Assembly (NCBI GenBank): GCA_030407315.1
Contig: JALQPE010002822.1
Location: 1 to 64,000, forward strand
Source: Asparagopsis taxiformis
Taxonomy: Eukaryota; Rhodophyta; Florideophyceae; Bonnemaisoniales; Bonnemaisoniaceae
Length of the DNA: 64,000 bases
Reading direction: 5' to 3'
Part shown: positions 41,206 to 53,703 of the stretch, piece after piece
Numbering within the stretch: position 1 is the first letter of the stretch
How the letters are laid out: the number at the start of each line of letters is the position of its first letter
Notes under the pieces: generated by a model
Told to the model about the DNA's origin: nothing
The model's input: only the letters and a program-made list of their open reading frames with translations
Database searches by the model: none
Position numbers and translations under genes: made by a program

Positions 41206-43312
41206 CTACGGCGATGGAAGATCTGTCATCATAGCGTCCGCATCACCCGTCATATCATCTGTAGTAGAACTTGTCGGTGCAGTAGCCATCATTGTAGGAC
41301 CCATCATACTAATTGTGGTCGCTGTAGAGGCAGTGGTAGCCATAGTTGCAGTAGTCACCGGCATAGCCGTATTCATCGTACCCATTGTGGTCGCTGTAGA
41401 GGCAGTGGTAGCCATAGTTGCAGTAGTGGCTGTTGCAGCAGTCATCGCAGTTGTAGCCGGTGCAGCAGTCATTGCAGTTGTAGCCGGTGCAGCAGTCATT
41501 GCAGTCGTAGCTGGTGCAGCAGTCATTGCAGTTGTAGCCGGTGCAGCAGTCATTGCAGTAGTGGGCTGGTGCAGCAGTCACGCAGTCGTGGCTGGTGCAG
41601 CAGTCATTGCAGTAGTGGCCTGGTGCAGCAGGTCATTGCAGTAGGGGCTGGTGCAGCAGTCATTGCAGTTGTAGGCGGTGCAGCAGTGTCATTGCAGTTG
41701 TAGCCGGTGCAGCAGTCATTGCAGTCGTAGCTGGTGCAGCAGTCATCGCAGTTGTAGCCGGTGTTAGCAGTCATTGCAGGTGTAGCCGTGCAGCAGTTCA
41801 TTGCAGTTGTAGCCGGTTCGCAGTCATTGCAGTTGTAGCCGGGCCAGCATTCATTGCAGTTGTAGCCGGTGCAGCAGTCATTGCAGTTGTAGCCGGTGCA
41901 GCAGTCATCGCAGTCGTAGCTGGTGCAGCAGTCATTGCAGTTGTAGCTGGTGCAGCAGTCATCGCAGTCGTAGCTGGTGCAGCAGTCATCGCAGTCGTGG
42001 CTGGTGCAGCAGTCATTGGCAGTTGTAGCCGGGCAGCAGTCATTGCAGTCGTAGTGGTGCAGCACAGCTTGCAGTAGTCACGGCATACCCGTACGTATTC
42101 ATCGTACCCAATTGTGGTCGCTGGTAGAGGCAGTGGTAGCCCATAGTTGCATGTAGTGGATGGTGCAGCGTCATTGCAGTCGTAGCTGGTGCAGCAGTCC
42201 ATTCAGTCGTGGCTGGTGCAGCAGTCATTGCAGTTGTAGCCGGTGCAGCAGTCATTGCAGTCGTAGCTGGTGCAGCAGTCATTGCAGTAGTCACCGGCAT
42301 AGCCGTATTCATCGTACCCATTGTGGTCGCTGTAGAGGCAGTGGTAGCCATAGTTGCAGTAGTGGCTGGTGCAGCAGTCATTGCAGTCGTAGCTGGTGCA
42401 GCAGTCATTGCAGTCGTAGCTGGTGCAGCAGTCATTGCAGTTGTAGCCGGTGCAGCAGTCATCGCAGTCGTGCTGGTGCTGTAGTTCCTGGTAAAGCTGT
42501 GGTTACGGATGGAGGCCTAGTAATGGCAGGAAGCACAGGAGCAAAAAATGGAGGAGGCGGAGGAGGACGAGCAGGCGTTGGGGAGCTTGCGCCATTGTTA
42601 GAACCAGGTGATGCCGCGCCTGGGAAAAGAGGACTACCGGGAGGACGGGGAGGAGGTGTTACCGGTAAAATAACAACCACCTCCGTTCCATCGAAAGAAC
42701 CAGCTGTTGGAGGAGCAAAGGTGGGCAGATTGAGGATATTGAAAGTGGTTGTTGACTCGTTCTGTGCGGCGGTTGTGATTGATGCTGTTGTGAAAACGGG
42801 GACAGAGACTGCCACTGGAACGGTAGGAATAGCGCCAAACGGTGGTGGAATGTTCACTGGTACCGGGGCTGGAGCTGGAGCAGGAACAGGAGCTGCGACC
42901 GTTGTGGCAATCGGCCCGACTACAATCGGACTGCCAGGAGAGTTGTCAACGGAAACAAGGTCGGTCCAGTTCCGAAAACAGGCGGTATGGTAGGAACTCC
43001 GGGAGTGGGAGGTCCGGGATTGGATGGGGGTAAAGCAATGACAGGACCTACGGTCGGCGGGCTACCAGGAAGCGTGGTTACAGGGAAAAGCGTCGGTGCT
43101 GTACCGAAAACAGGCGGAGGGCCAGTTGATGTTTGGCGCACGATAGTTGGGAGCGAATTCGGAGAGTTTGCGGAAGCACTATGACGGATAGACGCGGGAG
43201 TAACATCTTGATATTTCGGGCCTATGGGCTGAGGAACAATGACGGCTTTGGTCTCTAGGAAGAGCAACAGCGATATCAAGATAAAGAGAGGGAAAGTAGG
43301 AAAATTGGCCAT
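41206..43312 (-). pseudogene. secreted Pro/Thr-rich protein, copy 1, with expanded coding minisatellite
   Basis: Same gene as copy 2 (see 47269-48213) with ATG at 43312 and signal peptide MANFPTFPLFILISLLLFLE. One base is missing near 42938 relative to copy 2, which breaks the frame. Near the 3' end about 1.1 kb of a 27-bp repeat (reading MTAAPATTA per unit in the main frame) replaces a short segment, followed by a C-terminus that still resembles the others (DADAMMTDLPSP). Inside the minisatellite the frame also shifts, giving Cys-rich readings (CCTSYDCND) that are probably spurious. Confidence 0.65.
41310..42485 (-). repeat. 27-bp minisatellite in copy 1
   Basis: Units of the form GCAGCAGTCATTGCAGTTGT plus AGCCGGT (plus strand) repeat about 30 times, with a longer interspersed unit (GTGGTCGCTGTAGAGGCAGT...) at about 41330, 41390, 42115 and 42330. 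Most units keep the 27-bp length; irregular units cluster between 41640 and 42200. Confidence 0.85.
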
Positions 43313-43424
43313 TGAAGATGGTCGGCGCAAAGCGCTTCACGCGAAGAAAATGCGAGATGGAACTGCGAGAGGCTAGCTAGTCCTCTTGGATGAGGTTTGC
43401 GCCTGATGGAGCGCGGAGGGGGTT

Positions 43425-43432
43425 CTTTTATA
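43425..43432 (-). promoter_or_regulatory. TATA box, copy 1
   Basis: TATAAAAG on the minus strand, 113 bases before ATG 43312; kept in all four copies. Confidence 0.6.
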
Positions 43433-43433
43433 G

Positions 43434-44974
43434 GTAGAGGTGTTATGCAGTTTGGTATTATTCGTAAAGGAAAGGTGTGACGACGTCTCAGAAATAATCA
43501 ATGAGGGTTGAAGGATTATTTCGATCTTCATTGCGTATAAGGCGTTGTAGGACTTGCAATGAATCATGAATATTTGTAAATGAGAATAACGTGGAACACT
43601 CGGACAAGATGTATGTTGTCGCTCTCTGTGCACAGCGAAATAAGCACTGCCTTAAGCGACCACAAGTACAAGAAGAAATAAAGTGTAAGATGGACATGAA
43701 GCACCGGATAGTGTGCGAGTAGAGAACGCGAGAGGCGGGCTCGAGTCGGGGGGTTTTCATTATGAAATAATTTCAAATTGGGGCGCATGTAGTGATCTCC
43801 ATTGGAAATATGCGAAGGGCATATGTGGTGTGAAGGAGGAAACTCACTGCTGGACGATATTGGTTAGGTTTGTCGACAGCGGCTAGATGGTGATTGTATA
43901 TCAATGATAAACCGACAGATATAATACCCGTAACTGTCGAAATGTTGCGGACTTCTCTTAATGTAATATTATTCTAACGTGATGTTACTGTAAATTAGTG
44001 GTCTGTAATTCACAAGCCCCGCACGCCAGAGCTGGCTCCGGCGGCGTCGAGTCGCTCGATACGTAGTTACATAGGATCCGCTCTAGCCCTGCCTGTCGGT
44101 CTTGGAAGGCAGAAGAGGGAATTGAGAAAAAACGCGGTCTAGCAACGAAAGGCTAGCTCGCTGTTGCTCCCACCCCACTTTGTCCCACGTGGGAAGCAAC
44201 AGCTGACCCAACAGGTCTGTTGACATACGTTGTTGTCAGTCCGTCCTCTCGTTAACAAAAGGCCGTGCACACCGTCAGTAACCGAGTTACAGCTGGTGCG
44301 TCGTGGTAATGAAGGTGAGATAGTCTGCGCGTTCAATACAATCCGGGCAAGTGGCGGCAGCGGAAGAGGGAATGATCTGCAGTGAAACATATACGCTGCG
44401 CTCTCGAGACTCGAATACAGTACTGAAACGTCACGCCAACGCGACATTGGGAGTTGTGACAGCGGGCCAGAGATGAAGCACTGCGCCGCGCTTTGCGTCA
44501 CGTCCGGTCACCCGTCGAGTATCAATCCGCCGATCGATCGGCGTCTGCTTTATATGCAGCCCCTCGTTCCGGCAATGACGCCATTCTAATCAGCCCAACC
44601 GCCCGCTTCATGGCTGACTGTCCGTGCGTTATGATCATATCCGTTACGTGCTGCCTGATGCAATTCTATTCTTCGACATAATCAACTGCCCTTCATATAG
44701 TATGCCAAGTCGTTAACCAATGTTATATGTCTGTATCGGCGACCCGTTGCTGCACAGAACAGCATGCCTGCGATGCTTTCGAGCACCCTTTGCGTATTTG
44801 CGGATCCCTTTGGTCTGCCTCAGCACTTCACATAACCGCAATATATTTCCACCCGTAGATTCCCCCTCGCCGTTCTGGATGCAGACGACGATTTTGAAGG
44901 TGCATCAGTATATGACACCCTAGCACGCACGCCATTGCGTTGATTATACGCCCTTACATGTATCACTATAGTGG
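43434..44974. other. array flank, unit 1
   Basis: Contains only short ORFs that repeat exactly in the other units. No domain is seen. Promoter-proximal DNA of copy 1 and the decayed 3' border of the hAT remnant lie here. Confidence 0.55.
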
Positions 44975-46643
44975 TGCATGTGCATCGGTCGCCGTAGCAA
45001 GTCTCGCAAATTCCGCACACCACTCGCTAGATGCTGTACGACGTGCCTGATTGAAGAAGCGCTGCTATGCACCATTGCGTCATGCACGCCATGCAACGGC
45101 GAATCTTCGGTCGCTTCCATGCCAAAGATGCGCGCTCGACCACGCGCTATGAGCGCCCAATCGCACGGATGATACCATGCGTGGACGGTGCACAGACACG
45201 ATCGAAGTGATGAAGTTTGTGGGAGGATCGACTCGTGCCAAGAGTTGCATGGTGCCAGGGCCATTCATCGTGGATCATCGACTGCAAACTCACTAAATTA
45301 ATTACAGCTTCTACAGTGTATCGTGGTACATGAACAAATTTACCGCAACGGCGTCGACGCTGTTGAACAGTAAAGGAACCTCATTTATTCTACAAGTGCG
45401 CATTGAATGCGAGGACGGACGGTGTTTCCCGCCAGACATCCAGCGTCAGCGAAACTGCAGATGCAGACGATATCAGCGATCGCACTGTTGTCGTCACTTC
45501 CGCCCGCAGCTGCGGAAGAATATCACAAGTAAGCTGCTCTTTCGAAGGCGGTGCCGATTTCAAGATTCGAACCATAGCCCAATTCTGCAACATCTCCGGC
45601 GGAATCAGAGACTTGCATATCGCTATTGCTACGTCATGTTCAAAGTGAGGCACATGTTCCACCCGGCGCCGCTTCGCACGATGATGATCAGACCCGTCTT
45701 GACTTTGTTCAGTAGTTGGAGACGGACTCGGATCAGACTTTACAGGCGGTAGCGATAGGCGTCGCTTATGCCGAAAAGGGCGTCCCTGCTCGTCGCGCTT
45801 CACAGCCCGACCCGCTGGCAAACTCGGTGCTCGTTGCACTGGCTGTTTCTCGAGTAAATTGCGCAAGGCTCGAAGTAGAAGTGGATGACTTCGCTGTGCA
45901 TGGTTGAACAACGCGCTTGTACCACCAGCAGCCGTCTCTCTAGACCTCGCCACAAAGCCCCGTATGCGACAAATTTTGGCCGCCTTGCCTTCTTCCCCTT
46001 CGCCAGATAATTCTTGCCGGATACTCGCAGCAGCGGACGGGGAAATGGGATCTGGGATACAAATGGTACAGCGGACAAACGAGAGAGTGGGTGAACGGGT
46101 GAAGAAGGGGGTGAAAAACGCCATGGCAGGCCCGATGCGACGGGTAGACGCGGATTGGAGCGCCTTGAAACGACTGTGCAGATGGGTCAAATGTGCGGCT
46201 GTGTCATCGGTGCGGCGAGAAAGGAGGGCATCGGATGGGGTGTCTGGGAGGTCGGAGGGTAGGGGCACGGCAGAAGAGGGGATGGAAGGCACGATGGGGA
46301 GTGCAACAGCATCTGGAGCAGGTGGTGCCGTTGTGGGCGGCGCAAATGTGTCGGGCGACGCATCGGATATAATCTGTGGCGCTGCAACGATGGGCGTAGC
46401 GACGGACGGCGGAACGGATGTCTGCTCGGGCGGCGCGGTTGCGGACGGGGCGGCTGTGGGTAAATTGGTTGGCGAAAGAGATGGCGCAGTGTCGGTTGCC
46501 GTTGGGTCTGCTACCGGCACGCGCGCTGTTGATGGTGAAGTTGGCATCGCGTGTGCGAAGCGTAACGGTAGTTGAAGATGCGTGGAGTGTACCACAGTTT
46601 TCGCCGAGTGTCTGATGTTGTTAGCGCGCCGAGTGTAGTACAT
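44975..46643 (-). pseudogene. truncated hAT transposase, array copy 1
   Basis: ATG at 46643 gives 417 open codons equivalent to the N-terminal part of the hAT gene through the BED finger to SLTLDVWRETPSVLAFNAHL, then a stop at about 45390. Strongly diverged sequence continues to about 44975 (ARIFGMEATEDSPLHG is the counterpart of ARICGMQATDDLTLHG). The catalytic and dimerisation domains are missing. A DNA-binding-only product is possible in principle. Confidence 0.8.
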
Positions 46644-47268
46644 TTTCTGTTGTTGTCGAGTTTATCGCTCGGTGCGGATCTCGTTCAGATTTCTGATCTC
46701 ATTTCCCAATTTTGATCCAATAGCGAAAATATATGTAGTTGCAAATTTTTCAAAAGAATTGGTGCATATCTAATTCAATTTGTTCAGGACGTTAGATCCT
46801 TGCAGAGCTACAGCTTGCGCAAAGAAATGTACCTCGGGCTAGAATTGAAGGTCGATTGCGACAGTGTGCCGCCATGCTGCATGAGTTACTTTGATGTCAC
46901 TATCTATCTAGCTAGCTATAAACTAAAGGTACGACGAAAAAACAACGATGTGAAAGAAAGAAAAAAACATGCATCTATTTAAACGTTTGTCATCCGAACA
47001 ATCAATCACATAGTAAACTGGGAAGGGTTCAGAATTCTGCGATGGATAACATAATTTTTCTCACAGCGAATAAACCAGACAAGAAAGACTATCGCTCTTC
47101 GTACCACGCGACACCAACTACATGCTGTAGATTATTCTTGAGTCGAGCATCTTCTGTGTGTGGATTCGGACAGATCCATCGAAGGCAAAAGGGAGTAGGT
47201 AAGCGAGATAGAATAGCCAAAAGTACGGCAATATCATTCAAAAAATACTTTTCTACCCCCTGTCATCT
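46644..47268. other. array spacer, unit 1/2
   Basis: AT-rich spacer, nearly identical to 51545-52168. No gene. Confidence 0.6.
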
Positions 47269-48213
47269 TCAGCCCATTGTCGGAGCATCAGTAATCATGG
47301 CGTCCGGATCGTCCATCGAACCATCTGTAGTCGTAGGACTTGTAGGACCCATCATGGCAGGTGTGGTGGCCGACATAACCGTGGTGGTCACTGGCATCGC
47401 GGTTACGGATGGAGGCCTAGTAATGGCAGGAAGCACAGGAGCAAAGAATGGAGGAGGTGGAGGAGGACGAGCAGGCATTGGGGAGCTTGCGCCATTGTTA
47501 GAACCAGGCGATGCCGCGCCTGGGAAAAGAGGACTACCGGGAGGACGGGGAGGAGGTGTTACCGGTAAAATAACAACCACCTCCGTTCCATCGAAAGAAC
47601 CAGCTGTTGGAGGAGCAAAGGTGGGCAGATTGAGGATATTGAAAGTGGTTGTTGACTCGTTCTGTGCGGCGGTTGTGATTGATGCTGTTGTGAAAACGGG
47701 GACAGAGACTGCCACTGGAACGGTAGGAATAGCGCCAAACGGGGGTGGAATGTTCACTGGTACCGGGGCTGGAGCTGGAGCAGGAACAGGAGCTGCGACC
47801 GTTGTGGCAATCGGCCCGACTACAATCGGACTGCCAGGAAGAGTTGTCAACGGAAACAAGGTCGGTCCAGTTCCGAAAACAGGCGGTATGGTAGGAACTC
47901 CGGGAGTGGGAGGTCCGGGATTGGATGGGGGTAAAGCAATGACAGGACCTACGGTCGGCGGGCTACCAGGAAGCGTGGTTACAGGGAAAAGCGTCGGTGC
48001 TGTACCGAAAACAGGCGGAGGGCCAGTTGATGTTTGGCGCACGCTAGTTGGGAGCGAATTCGGAGAGTTTGCGGAAGCACTATGACGGATAGACGCGGGA
48101 GTAACATCTTGATATTTCGGGCCTATGGGCTGAGGAACAATGACGGCTTTGGTCTCTAGGAAGAGCAACAGCGATATCAAGATAAAGAGAGGGAAAGCAG
48201 GAAAAATGGCCAT
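47269..48213 (-). CDS. secreted Pro/Thr-rich protein, copy 2 (intact)
   Basis: A 314-residue product. ATG at 48213 is the first ATG; the frame extends upstream only through TTG. A signal peptide (MAIFPAFPLFILISLLLFLE) is followed by a low-complexity extracellular chain very rich in Pro, Thr, Val and Ala. An internal duplication of about 45 residues (PPVFGTAPTLFPVTTLPGSP and PPVFGTGPTLFPLTTLPGSP) is visible, then PAPAPAPVPV, a Pro-rich stretch (PARPPPPPPFF) and a Thr/Met-rich acidic C-terminus (DDPDAMITDAP). It has no catalytic domain; it resembles hydroxyproline-rich or mucin-like cell-wall proteins in composition only. A TATA box lies 113 bases upstream. This is the only copy without a frame break. 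Confidence 0.72.
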   Translation of the reverse strand: MAIFPAFPLFILISLLLFLETKAVIVPQPIGPKYQDVTPASIRHSASANSPNSLPTSVRQTSTGPPPVFGTAPTLFPVTTLPGSPPTVGPVIALPPSNPGPPTPGVPTIPPVFGTGPTLFPLTTLPGSPIVVGPIATTVAAPVPAPAPAPVPVNIPPPFGAIPTVPVAVSVPVFTTASITTAAQNESTTTFNILNLPTFAPPTAGSFDGTEVVVILPVTPPPRPPGSPLFPGAASPGSNNGASSPMPARPPPPPPFFAPVLPAITRPPSVTAMPVTTTVMSATTPAMMGPTSPTTTDGSMDDPDAMITDAPTMG

Positions 48214-48325
48214 TGAAGATGGTCGGCGCAAAGCGCTTCACGCGAAGAAAATGCGAGATGGAACTGCGAGAGGCTAGCTAGTCCTCTTGGATGAGGTTTG
48301 CGCCTGATGGAGCGCGGAGGGGGTT

Positions 48326-48333
48326 CTTTTATA
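48326..48333 (-). promoter_or_regulatory. TATA box, copy 2
   Basis: TATAAAAG on the minus strand, 113 bases before the ATG. Confidence 0.6.
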
Positions 48334-48334
48334 G

Positions 48335-49875
48335 GTAGAGGTGTTATGCAGTTTGGTATTATTCGTAAAGGAAAGGTGTGACGACGTCTCAGAAATAATC
48401 AATGAGGGTTGAAGGATTATTTCGATCTTCATTGCGTATAAGGCGTTGTAGGACTTGCAATGAATCATGAATATTTGTAAATGAGAATAACGTGGAACAC
48501 TCGGACAAGATGTATGTTGTCGCTCTCTGTGCACAGCGAAATAAGCACTGCCTTAAGCGACCACAAGTACAAGAAGAAATAAAGTGTAAGATGGACATGA
48601 AGCACCGGATAGTGTGCGAGTAGAGAACGCGAGAGGCGGGCTCGAGTCGGGGGGTTTTCATTATGAAATAATTTCAAATTGGGGCGCATGTAGTGATCTC
48701 CATTGGAAATATGCGAAGGGCATATGTGGTGTGAAGGAGGAAACTCACTGCTGGACGATATTGGTTAGGTTTGTCGACAGCGGCTAGATGGTGATTGTAT
48801 ATCAATGATAAACCGACAGATATAATACCCGTAACTGTCGAAATGTTGCGGACTTCTCTTAATGTAATATTATTCTAACGTGATGTTACTGTAAATTAGT
48901 GGTCTGTAATTCACAAGCCCCGCACGCCAGAGCTGGCTCCGGCGGCGTCGAGTCGCTCGATACGTAGTTACATAGGATCCGCTCTAGCCCTGCCTGTCGG
49001 TCTTGGAAGGCAGAAGAGGGAATTGAGAAAAAACGCGGTCTAGCAACGAAAGGCTAGCTCGCTGTTGCTCCCACCCCACTTTGTCCCACGTGGGAAGCAA
49101 CAGCTGACCCAACAGGTCTGTTGACATACGTTGTTGTCAGTCCGTCCTCTCGTTAACAAAAGGCCGTGCACACCGTCAGTAACCGAGTTACAGCTGGTGC
49201 GTCGTGGTAATGAAGGTGAGATAGTCTGCGCGTTCAATACAATCCGGGCAAGTGGCGGCAGCGGAAGAGGGAATGATCTGCAGTGAAACATATACGCTGC
49301 GCTCTCGAGACTCGAATACAGTACTGAAACGTCACGCCAACGCGACATTGGGAGTTGTGACAGCGGGCCAGAGATGAAGCACTGCGCCGCGCTTTGCGTC
49401 ACGTCCGGTCACCCGTCGAGTATCAATCCGCCGATCGATCGGCGTCTGCTTTATATGCAGCCCCTCGTTCCGGCAATGACGCCATTCTAATCAGCCCAAC
49501 CGCCCGCTTCATGGCTGACTGTCCGTGCGTTATGATCATATCCGTTACGTGCTGCCTGATGCAATTCTATTCTTCGACATAATCAACTGCCCTTCATATA
49601 GTATGCCAAGTCGTTAACCAATGTTATATGTCTGTATCGGCGACCCGTTGCTGCACAGAACAGCATGCCTGCGATGCTTTCGAGCACCCTTTGCGTATTT
49701 GCGGATCCCTTTGGTCTGCCTCAGCACTTCACATAACCGCAATATATTTCCACCCGTAGATTCCCCCTCGCCGTTCTGGATGCAGACGACGATTTTGAAG
49801 GTGCATCAGTATATGACACCCTAGCACGCACGCCATTGCGTTGATTATACGCCCTTACATGTATCACTATAGTGG
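48335..49875. other. array flank, unit 2
   Basis: Apparently identical to 43434-44974. No gene. Confidence 0.55.
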
Positions 49876-51544
49876 TGCATGTGCATCGGTCGCCGTAGCA
49901 AGTCTCGCAAATTCCGCACACCACTCGCTAGATGCTGTACGACGTGCCTGATTGAAGAAGCGCTGCTATGCACCATTGCGTCATGCACGCCATGCAACGG
50001 CGAATCTTCGGTCGCTTCCATGCCAAAGATGCGCGCTCGACCACGCGCTATGAGCGCCCAATCGCACGGATGATACCATGCGTGGACGGTGCACAGACAC
50101 GATCGAAGTGATGAAGTTTGTGGGAGGATCGACTCGTGCCAAGAGTTGCATGGTGCCAGGGCCATTCATCGTGGATCATCGACTGCAAACTCACTAAATT
50201 AATTACAGCTTCTACAGTGTATCGTGGTACATGAACAAATTTACCGCAACGGCGTCGACGCTGTTGAACAGTAAAGGAACCTCATTTATTCTACAAGTGC
50301 GCATTGAATGCGAGGACGGACGGTGTTTCCCGCCAGACATCCAGCGTCAGCGAAACTGCAGATGCAGACGATATCAGCGATCGCACTGTTGTCGTCACTT
50401 CCGCCCGCAGCTGCGGAAGAATATCACAAGTAAGCTGCTCTTTCGAAGGCGGTGCCGATTTCAAGATTCGAACCATAGCCCAATTCTGCAACATCTCCGG
50501 CGGAATCAGAGACTTGCATATCGCTATTGCTACGTCATGTTCAAAGTGAGGCACATGTTCCACCCGGCGCCGCTTCGCACGATGATGATCAGACCCGTCT
50601 TGACTTTGTTCAGTAGTTGGAGACGGACTCGGATCAGACTTTACAGGCGGTAGCGATAGGCGTCGCTTATGCCGAAAAGGGCGTCCCTGCTCGTCGCGCT
50701 TCACAGCCCGACCCGCTGGCAAACTCGGTGCTCGTTGCACTGGCTGTTTCTCGAGTAAATTGCGCAAGGCTCGAAGTAGAAGTGGATGACTTCGCTGTGC
50801 ATGGTTGAACAACGCGCTTGTACCACCAGCAGCCGTCTCTCTAGACCTCGCCACAAAGCCCCGTATGCGACAAATTTTGGCCGCCTTGCCTTCTTCCCCT
50901 TCGCCAGATAATTCTTGCCGGATACTCGCAGCAGCGGACGGGGAAATGGGATCTGGGATACAAATGGTACAGCGGACAAACGAGAGAGTGGGTGAACGGG
51001 TGAAGAAGGGGGTGAAAAACGCCATGGCAGGCCCGATGCGACGGGTAGACGCGGATTGGAGCGCCTTGAAACGACTGTGCAGATGGGTCAAATGTGCGGC
51101 TGTGTCATCGGTGCGGCGAGAAAGGAGGGCATCGGATGGGGTGTCTGGGAGGTCGGAGGGTAGGGGCACGGCAGAAGAGGGGATGGAAGGCACGATGGGG
51201 AGTGCAACAGCATCTGGAGCAGGTGGTGCCGTTGTGGGCGGCGCAAATGTGTCGGGCGACGCATCGGATATAATCTGTGGCGCTGCAACGATGGGCGTAG
51301 CGACGGACGGCGGAACGGATGTCTGCTCGGGCGGCGCGGTTGCGGACGGGGCGGCTGTGGGTAAATTGGTTGGCGAAAGAGATGGCGCAGTGTCGGTTGC
51401 CGTTGGGTCTGCTACCGGCACGCGCGCTGTTGATGGTGAAGTTGGCATCGCGTGTGCGAAGCGTAACGGTAGTTGAAGATGCGTGGAGTGTACCACAGTT
51501 TTCGCCGAGTGTCTGATGTTGTTAGCGCGCCGAGTGTAGTACAT
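49876..51544 (-). pseudogene. truncated hAT transposase, array copy 2
   Basis: Identical in layout to 44975-46643, shifted by 4,901 bp: ATG at 51544, 417 codons, stop near 50291, decayed remainder to 49876. Confidence 0.8.
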
Positions 51545-52168
51545 TTTCTGTTGTTGTCGAGTTTATCGCTCGGTGCGGATCTCGTTCAGATTTCTGATCT
51601 CATTTCCCAATTTTGATCCAATAGCGAAAATATATGTAGTTGCAAATTTTTCAAAAGAATTGGTGCATATCTAATTCAATTTGTTCAGGACGTTAGATCC
51701 TTGCAGAGCTACAGCTTGCGCAAAGAAATGTACCTCGGGCTAGAATTGAAGGTCGATTGCGACAGTGTGCCGCCATGCTGCATGAGTTACTTTGATGTCA
51801 CTATCTATCTAGCTAGCTATAAACTAAAGGTACGACGAAAAAACAACGATGTGAAAGAAAGAAAAAAACATGCATCTATTTAAACGTTTGTCATCCGAAC
51901 AATCAATCACATAGTAAACTGGGAAGGGTTCAGAATTCTGCGATGGATAACATAATTTTTCTCACAGCGAATAAACCAGACAAGAAAGACTATCGCTCTT
52001 CGTACCACGCGACACCAACTACATGCTGTAGTTATTCTTGAGTCGAGCATCTTCTGTGTGTGGATTCGGACAGATCCATCGAAGGCAAAAGGGAGTAGGT
52101 AAGCGAGATAGAATAGCCAAAAGTACGGCAATATCATTCAAAAAATACTTTTCTACCCCCTGTCATCT
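51545..52168. other. array spacer, unit 2/3
   Basis: Copy of 46644-47268 with one base missing near 52030. No gene. Confidence 0.6.
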
Positions 52169-53101
52169 TCAGCCCATTGTCGGAGCATCAGTAATCATGG
52201 CGTCCGGATCGTCCATCGAACCATCTGTAGTCGTAGGACTTGTAGGACCATCATGGCAGGTGTGGTGGCCGACATAACCGTGGTGGTCACTGGCATCGCG
52301 GTTACGGATGGAGGCCTAGTAATGGCAGGAAGCACAGGAGCAAAGAATGGAGGAGGTGGGGAGGAAGACAGGCATTGGGGAGCTTGCGCCATTGTTAGAA
52401 CCAGGCGATGCCGCGCCTGGGAAAAGAGGACTACCGGGAGGACGGGGAGGAGGTGTTACCGGTAAAATAACAACCACCTCGTTCCATCGAAAGAACCAGC
52501 TGTTGGAGGAGCAAAGGTGGGCAGATTGAGGATATTGAAAGTGGTTGTTGACTCGTTCTGTGCGGCGGTTGTGATTGTGCTGTTGTGAAAACGGGGACAG
52601 AGACTGCCACTGGAACGGTAGGAATAGCGCCAAACGGGGGTGGAATGTCACTGGTACCGGGCTGGAGCTGGAGCAGGAACAGGAGCTGCGACCGTTGTGG
52701 AATCGGCCCGACTACAATCGGACTGCCAGGAAGAGTTGTCAACGGAAACAAGGTCGGTCCAGTTCCGAAAACAGGCGGTATGGTAGGACTCGGGAGTGGG
52801 AGGTCCGGGATTGGATGGGGGTAAAGCAATGACAGGACCTACGGTCGGCGGGATACCAGGAAGCGTGGTTATAGGGAAAAGCGTCGGTGCTGTACCGAAA
52901 ACAGGCGGAGGGCCAGTTGATGTTTGGCGCACGCTAGTTGGGAGCGAATTCGGAGAGTTTGCGGAAGCACTATGACGGATAGACGCGGGAGTAACATCTT
53001 GATATTTCGGGCCATGGGCTGAGGAACAATGACGGCATTGGTCTCTAGGAAGAGCAACAGCGATATCAGATAAAGAGAGGGAAAGCAGGAAAAATGGCCA
53101 T
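52169..53101 (-). pseudogene. secreted Pro/Thr-rich protein, copy 3 (many single-base losses)
   Basis: ATG at 53101. Compared with copy 2 it lacks single bases at more than ten places (for example near 52249, 52480, 52577, 52650, 52700, 52788 and 53013), which scatter the frame. Since nearly all changes are losses of one base, sequencing error is a likely cause. Confidence 0.65.
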
Positions 53102-53214
53102 TGAAGATGGTCGGCGCAAAGCGCTTCACGCGAAGAAAATGCGAGATGGAACTGCGAGAGGCGTAGCTAGTCCTCTTGGATGAGGTTTGCGCCTGATGGA
53201 GCGCGGAGGGGGTT

Positions 53215-53222
53215 CTTTTATA
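53215..53222 (-). promoter_or_regulatory. TATA box, copy 3
   Basis: TATAAAAG on the minus strand, as in the other copies. Confidence 0.55.
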
Positions 53223-53703
53223 GGTAGAGGTGTTATGCAGTTTGGTATTATTCGTAAAGGAAAGGTGTGACGACGTCTCAGAAATAATCAATGAGGGTTG
53301 AAGGATTATTTCGATCTTCATTGCGTATAAGGCGTTGTAGGACTTGCAATGAATCATGAATATTTGTAAATGAGAATAACGGGGAACACTCGGACAAGAT
53401 GTATGTTGTCGCTCTCTGTGCACAGCGAAATAAGCACTGCCTTAAGCGACCAACAAGTACAAGAAGAAATAAAGTGTAAGATGGACATGAAGCACCGGAT
53501 AGTGTGCGAGTAGAGAACGCGAGAGGCGGGCTCGAGTCGGGGGGTTTTCATTATGAAATAATTTCAAATTGGGGCGCATGTAGTGATCTCCATTGGAAAT
53601 ATGCGAAGGGCAACTGGTGTGACAGAGCGAAACTCAGCTGCTGACGTATTTCGTTAGGTTGTCGCAGCGGCTAGATGGGAAGTATATCAATGAAAACCGA
53701 CAG

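Noticed and set aside
41604..42202. Cys-rich repeat protein (CCTSYDCND units) on the minus strand
   Set aside because: This is another frame of the 27-bp minisatellite that encodes MTAAPATTA in the gene's own frame.
42160..42993. Gly/Val-rich plus-strand ORFs across the array genes
   Set aside because: They are complements of the Pro/Thr-rich gene and keep no signal peptide or start context.
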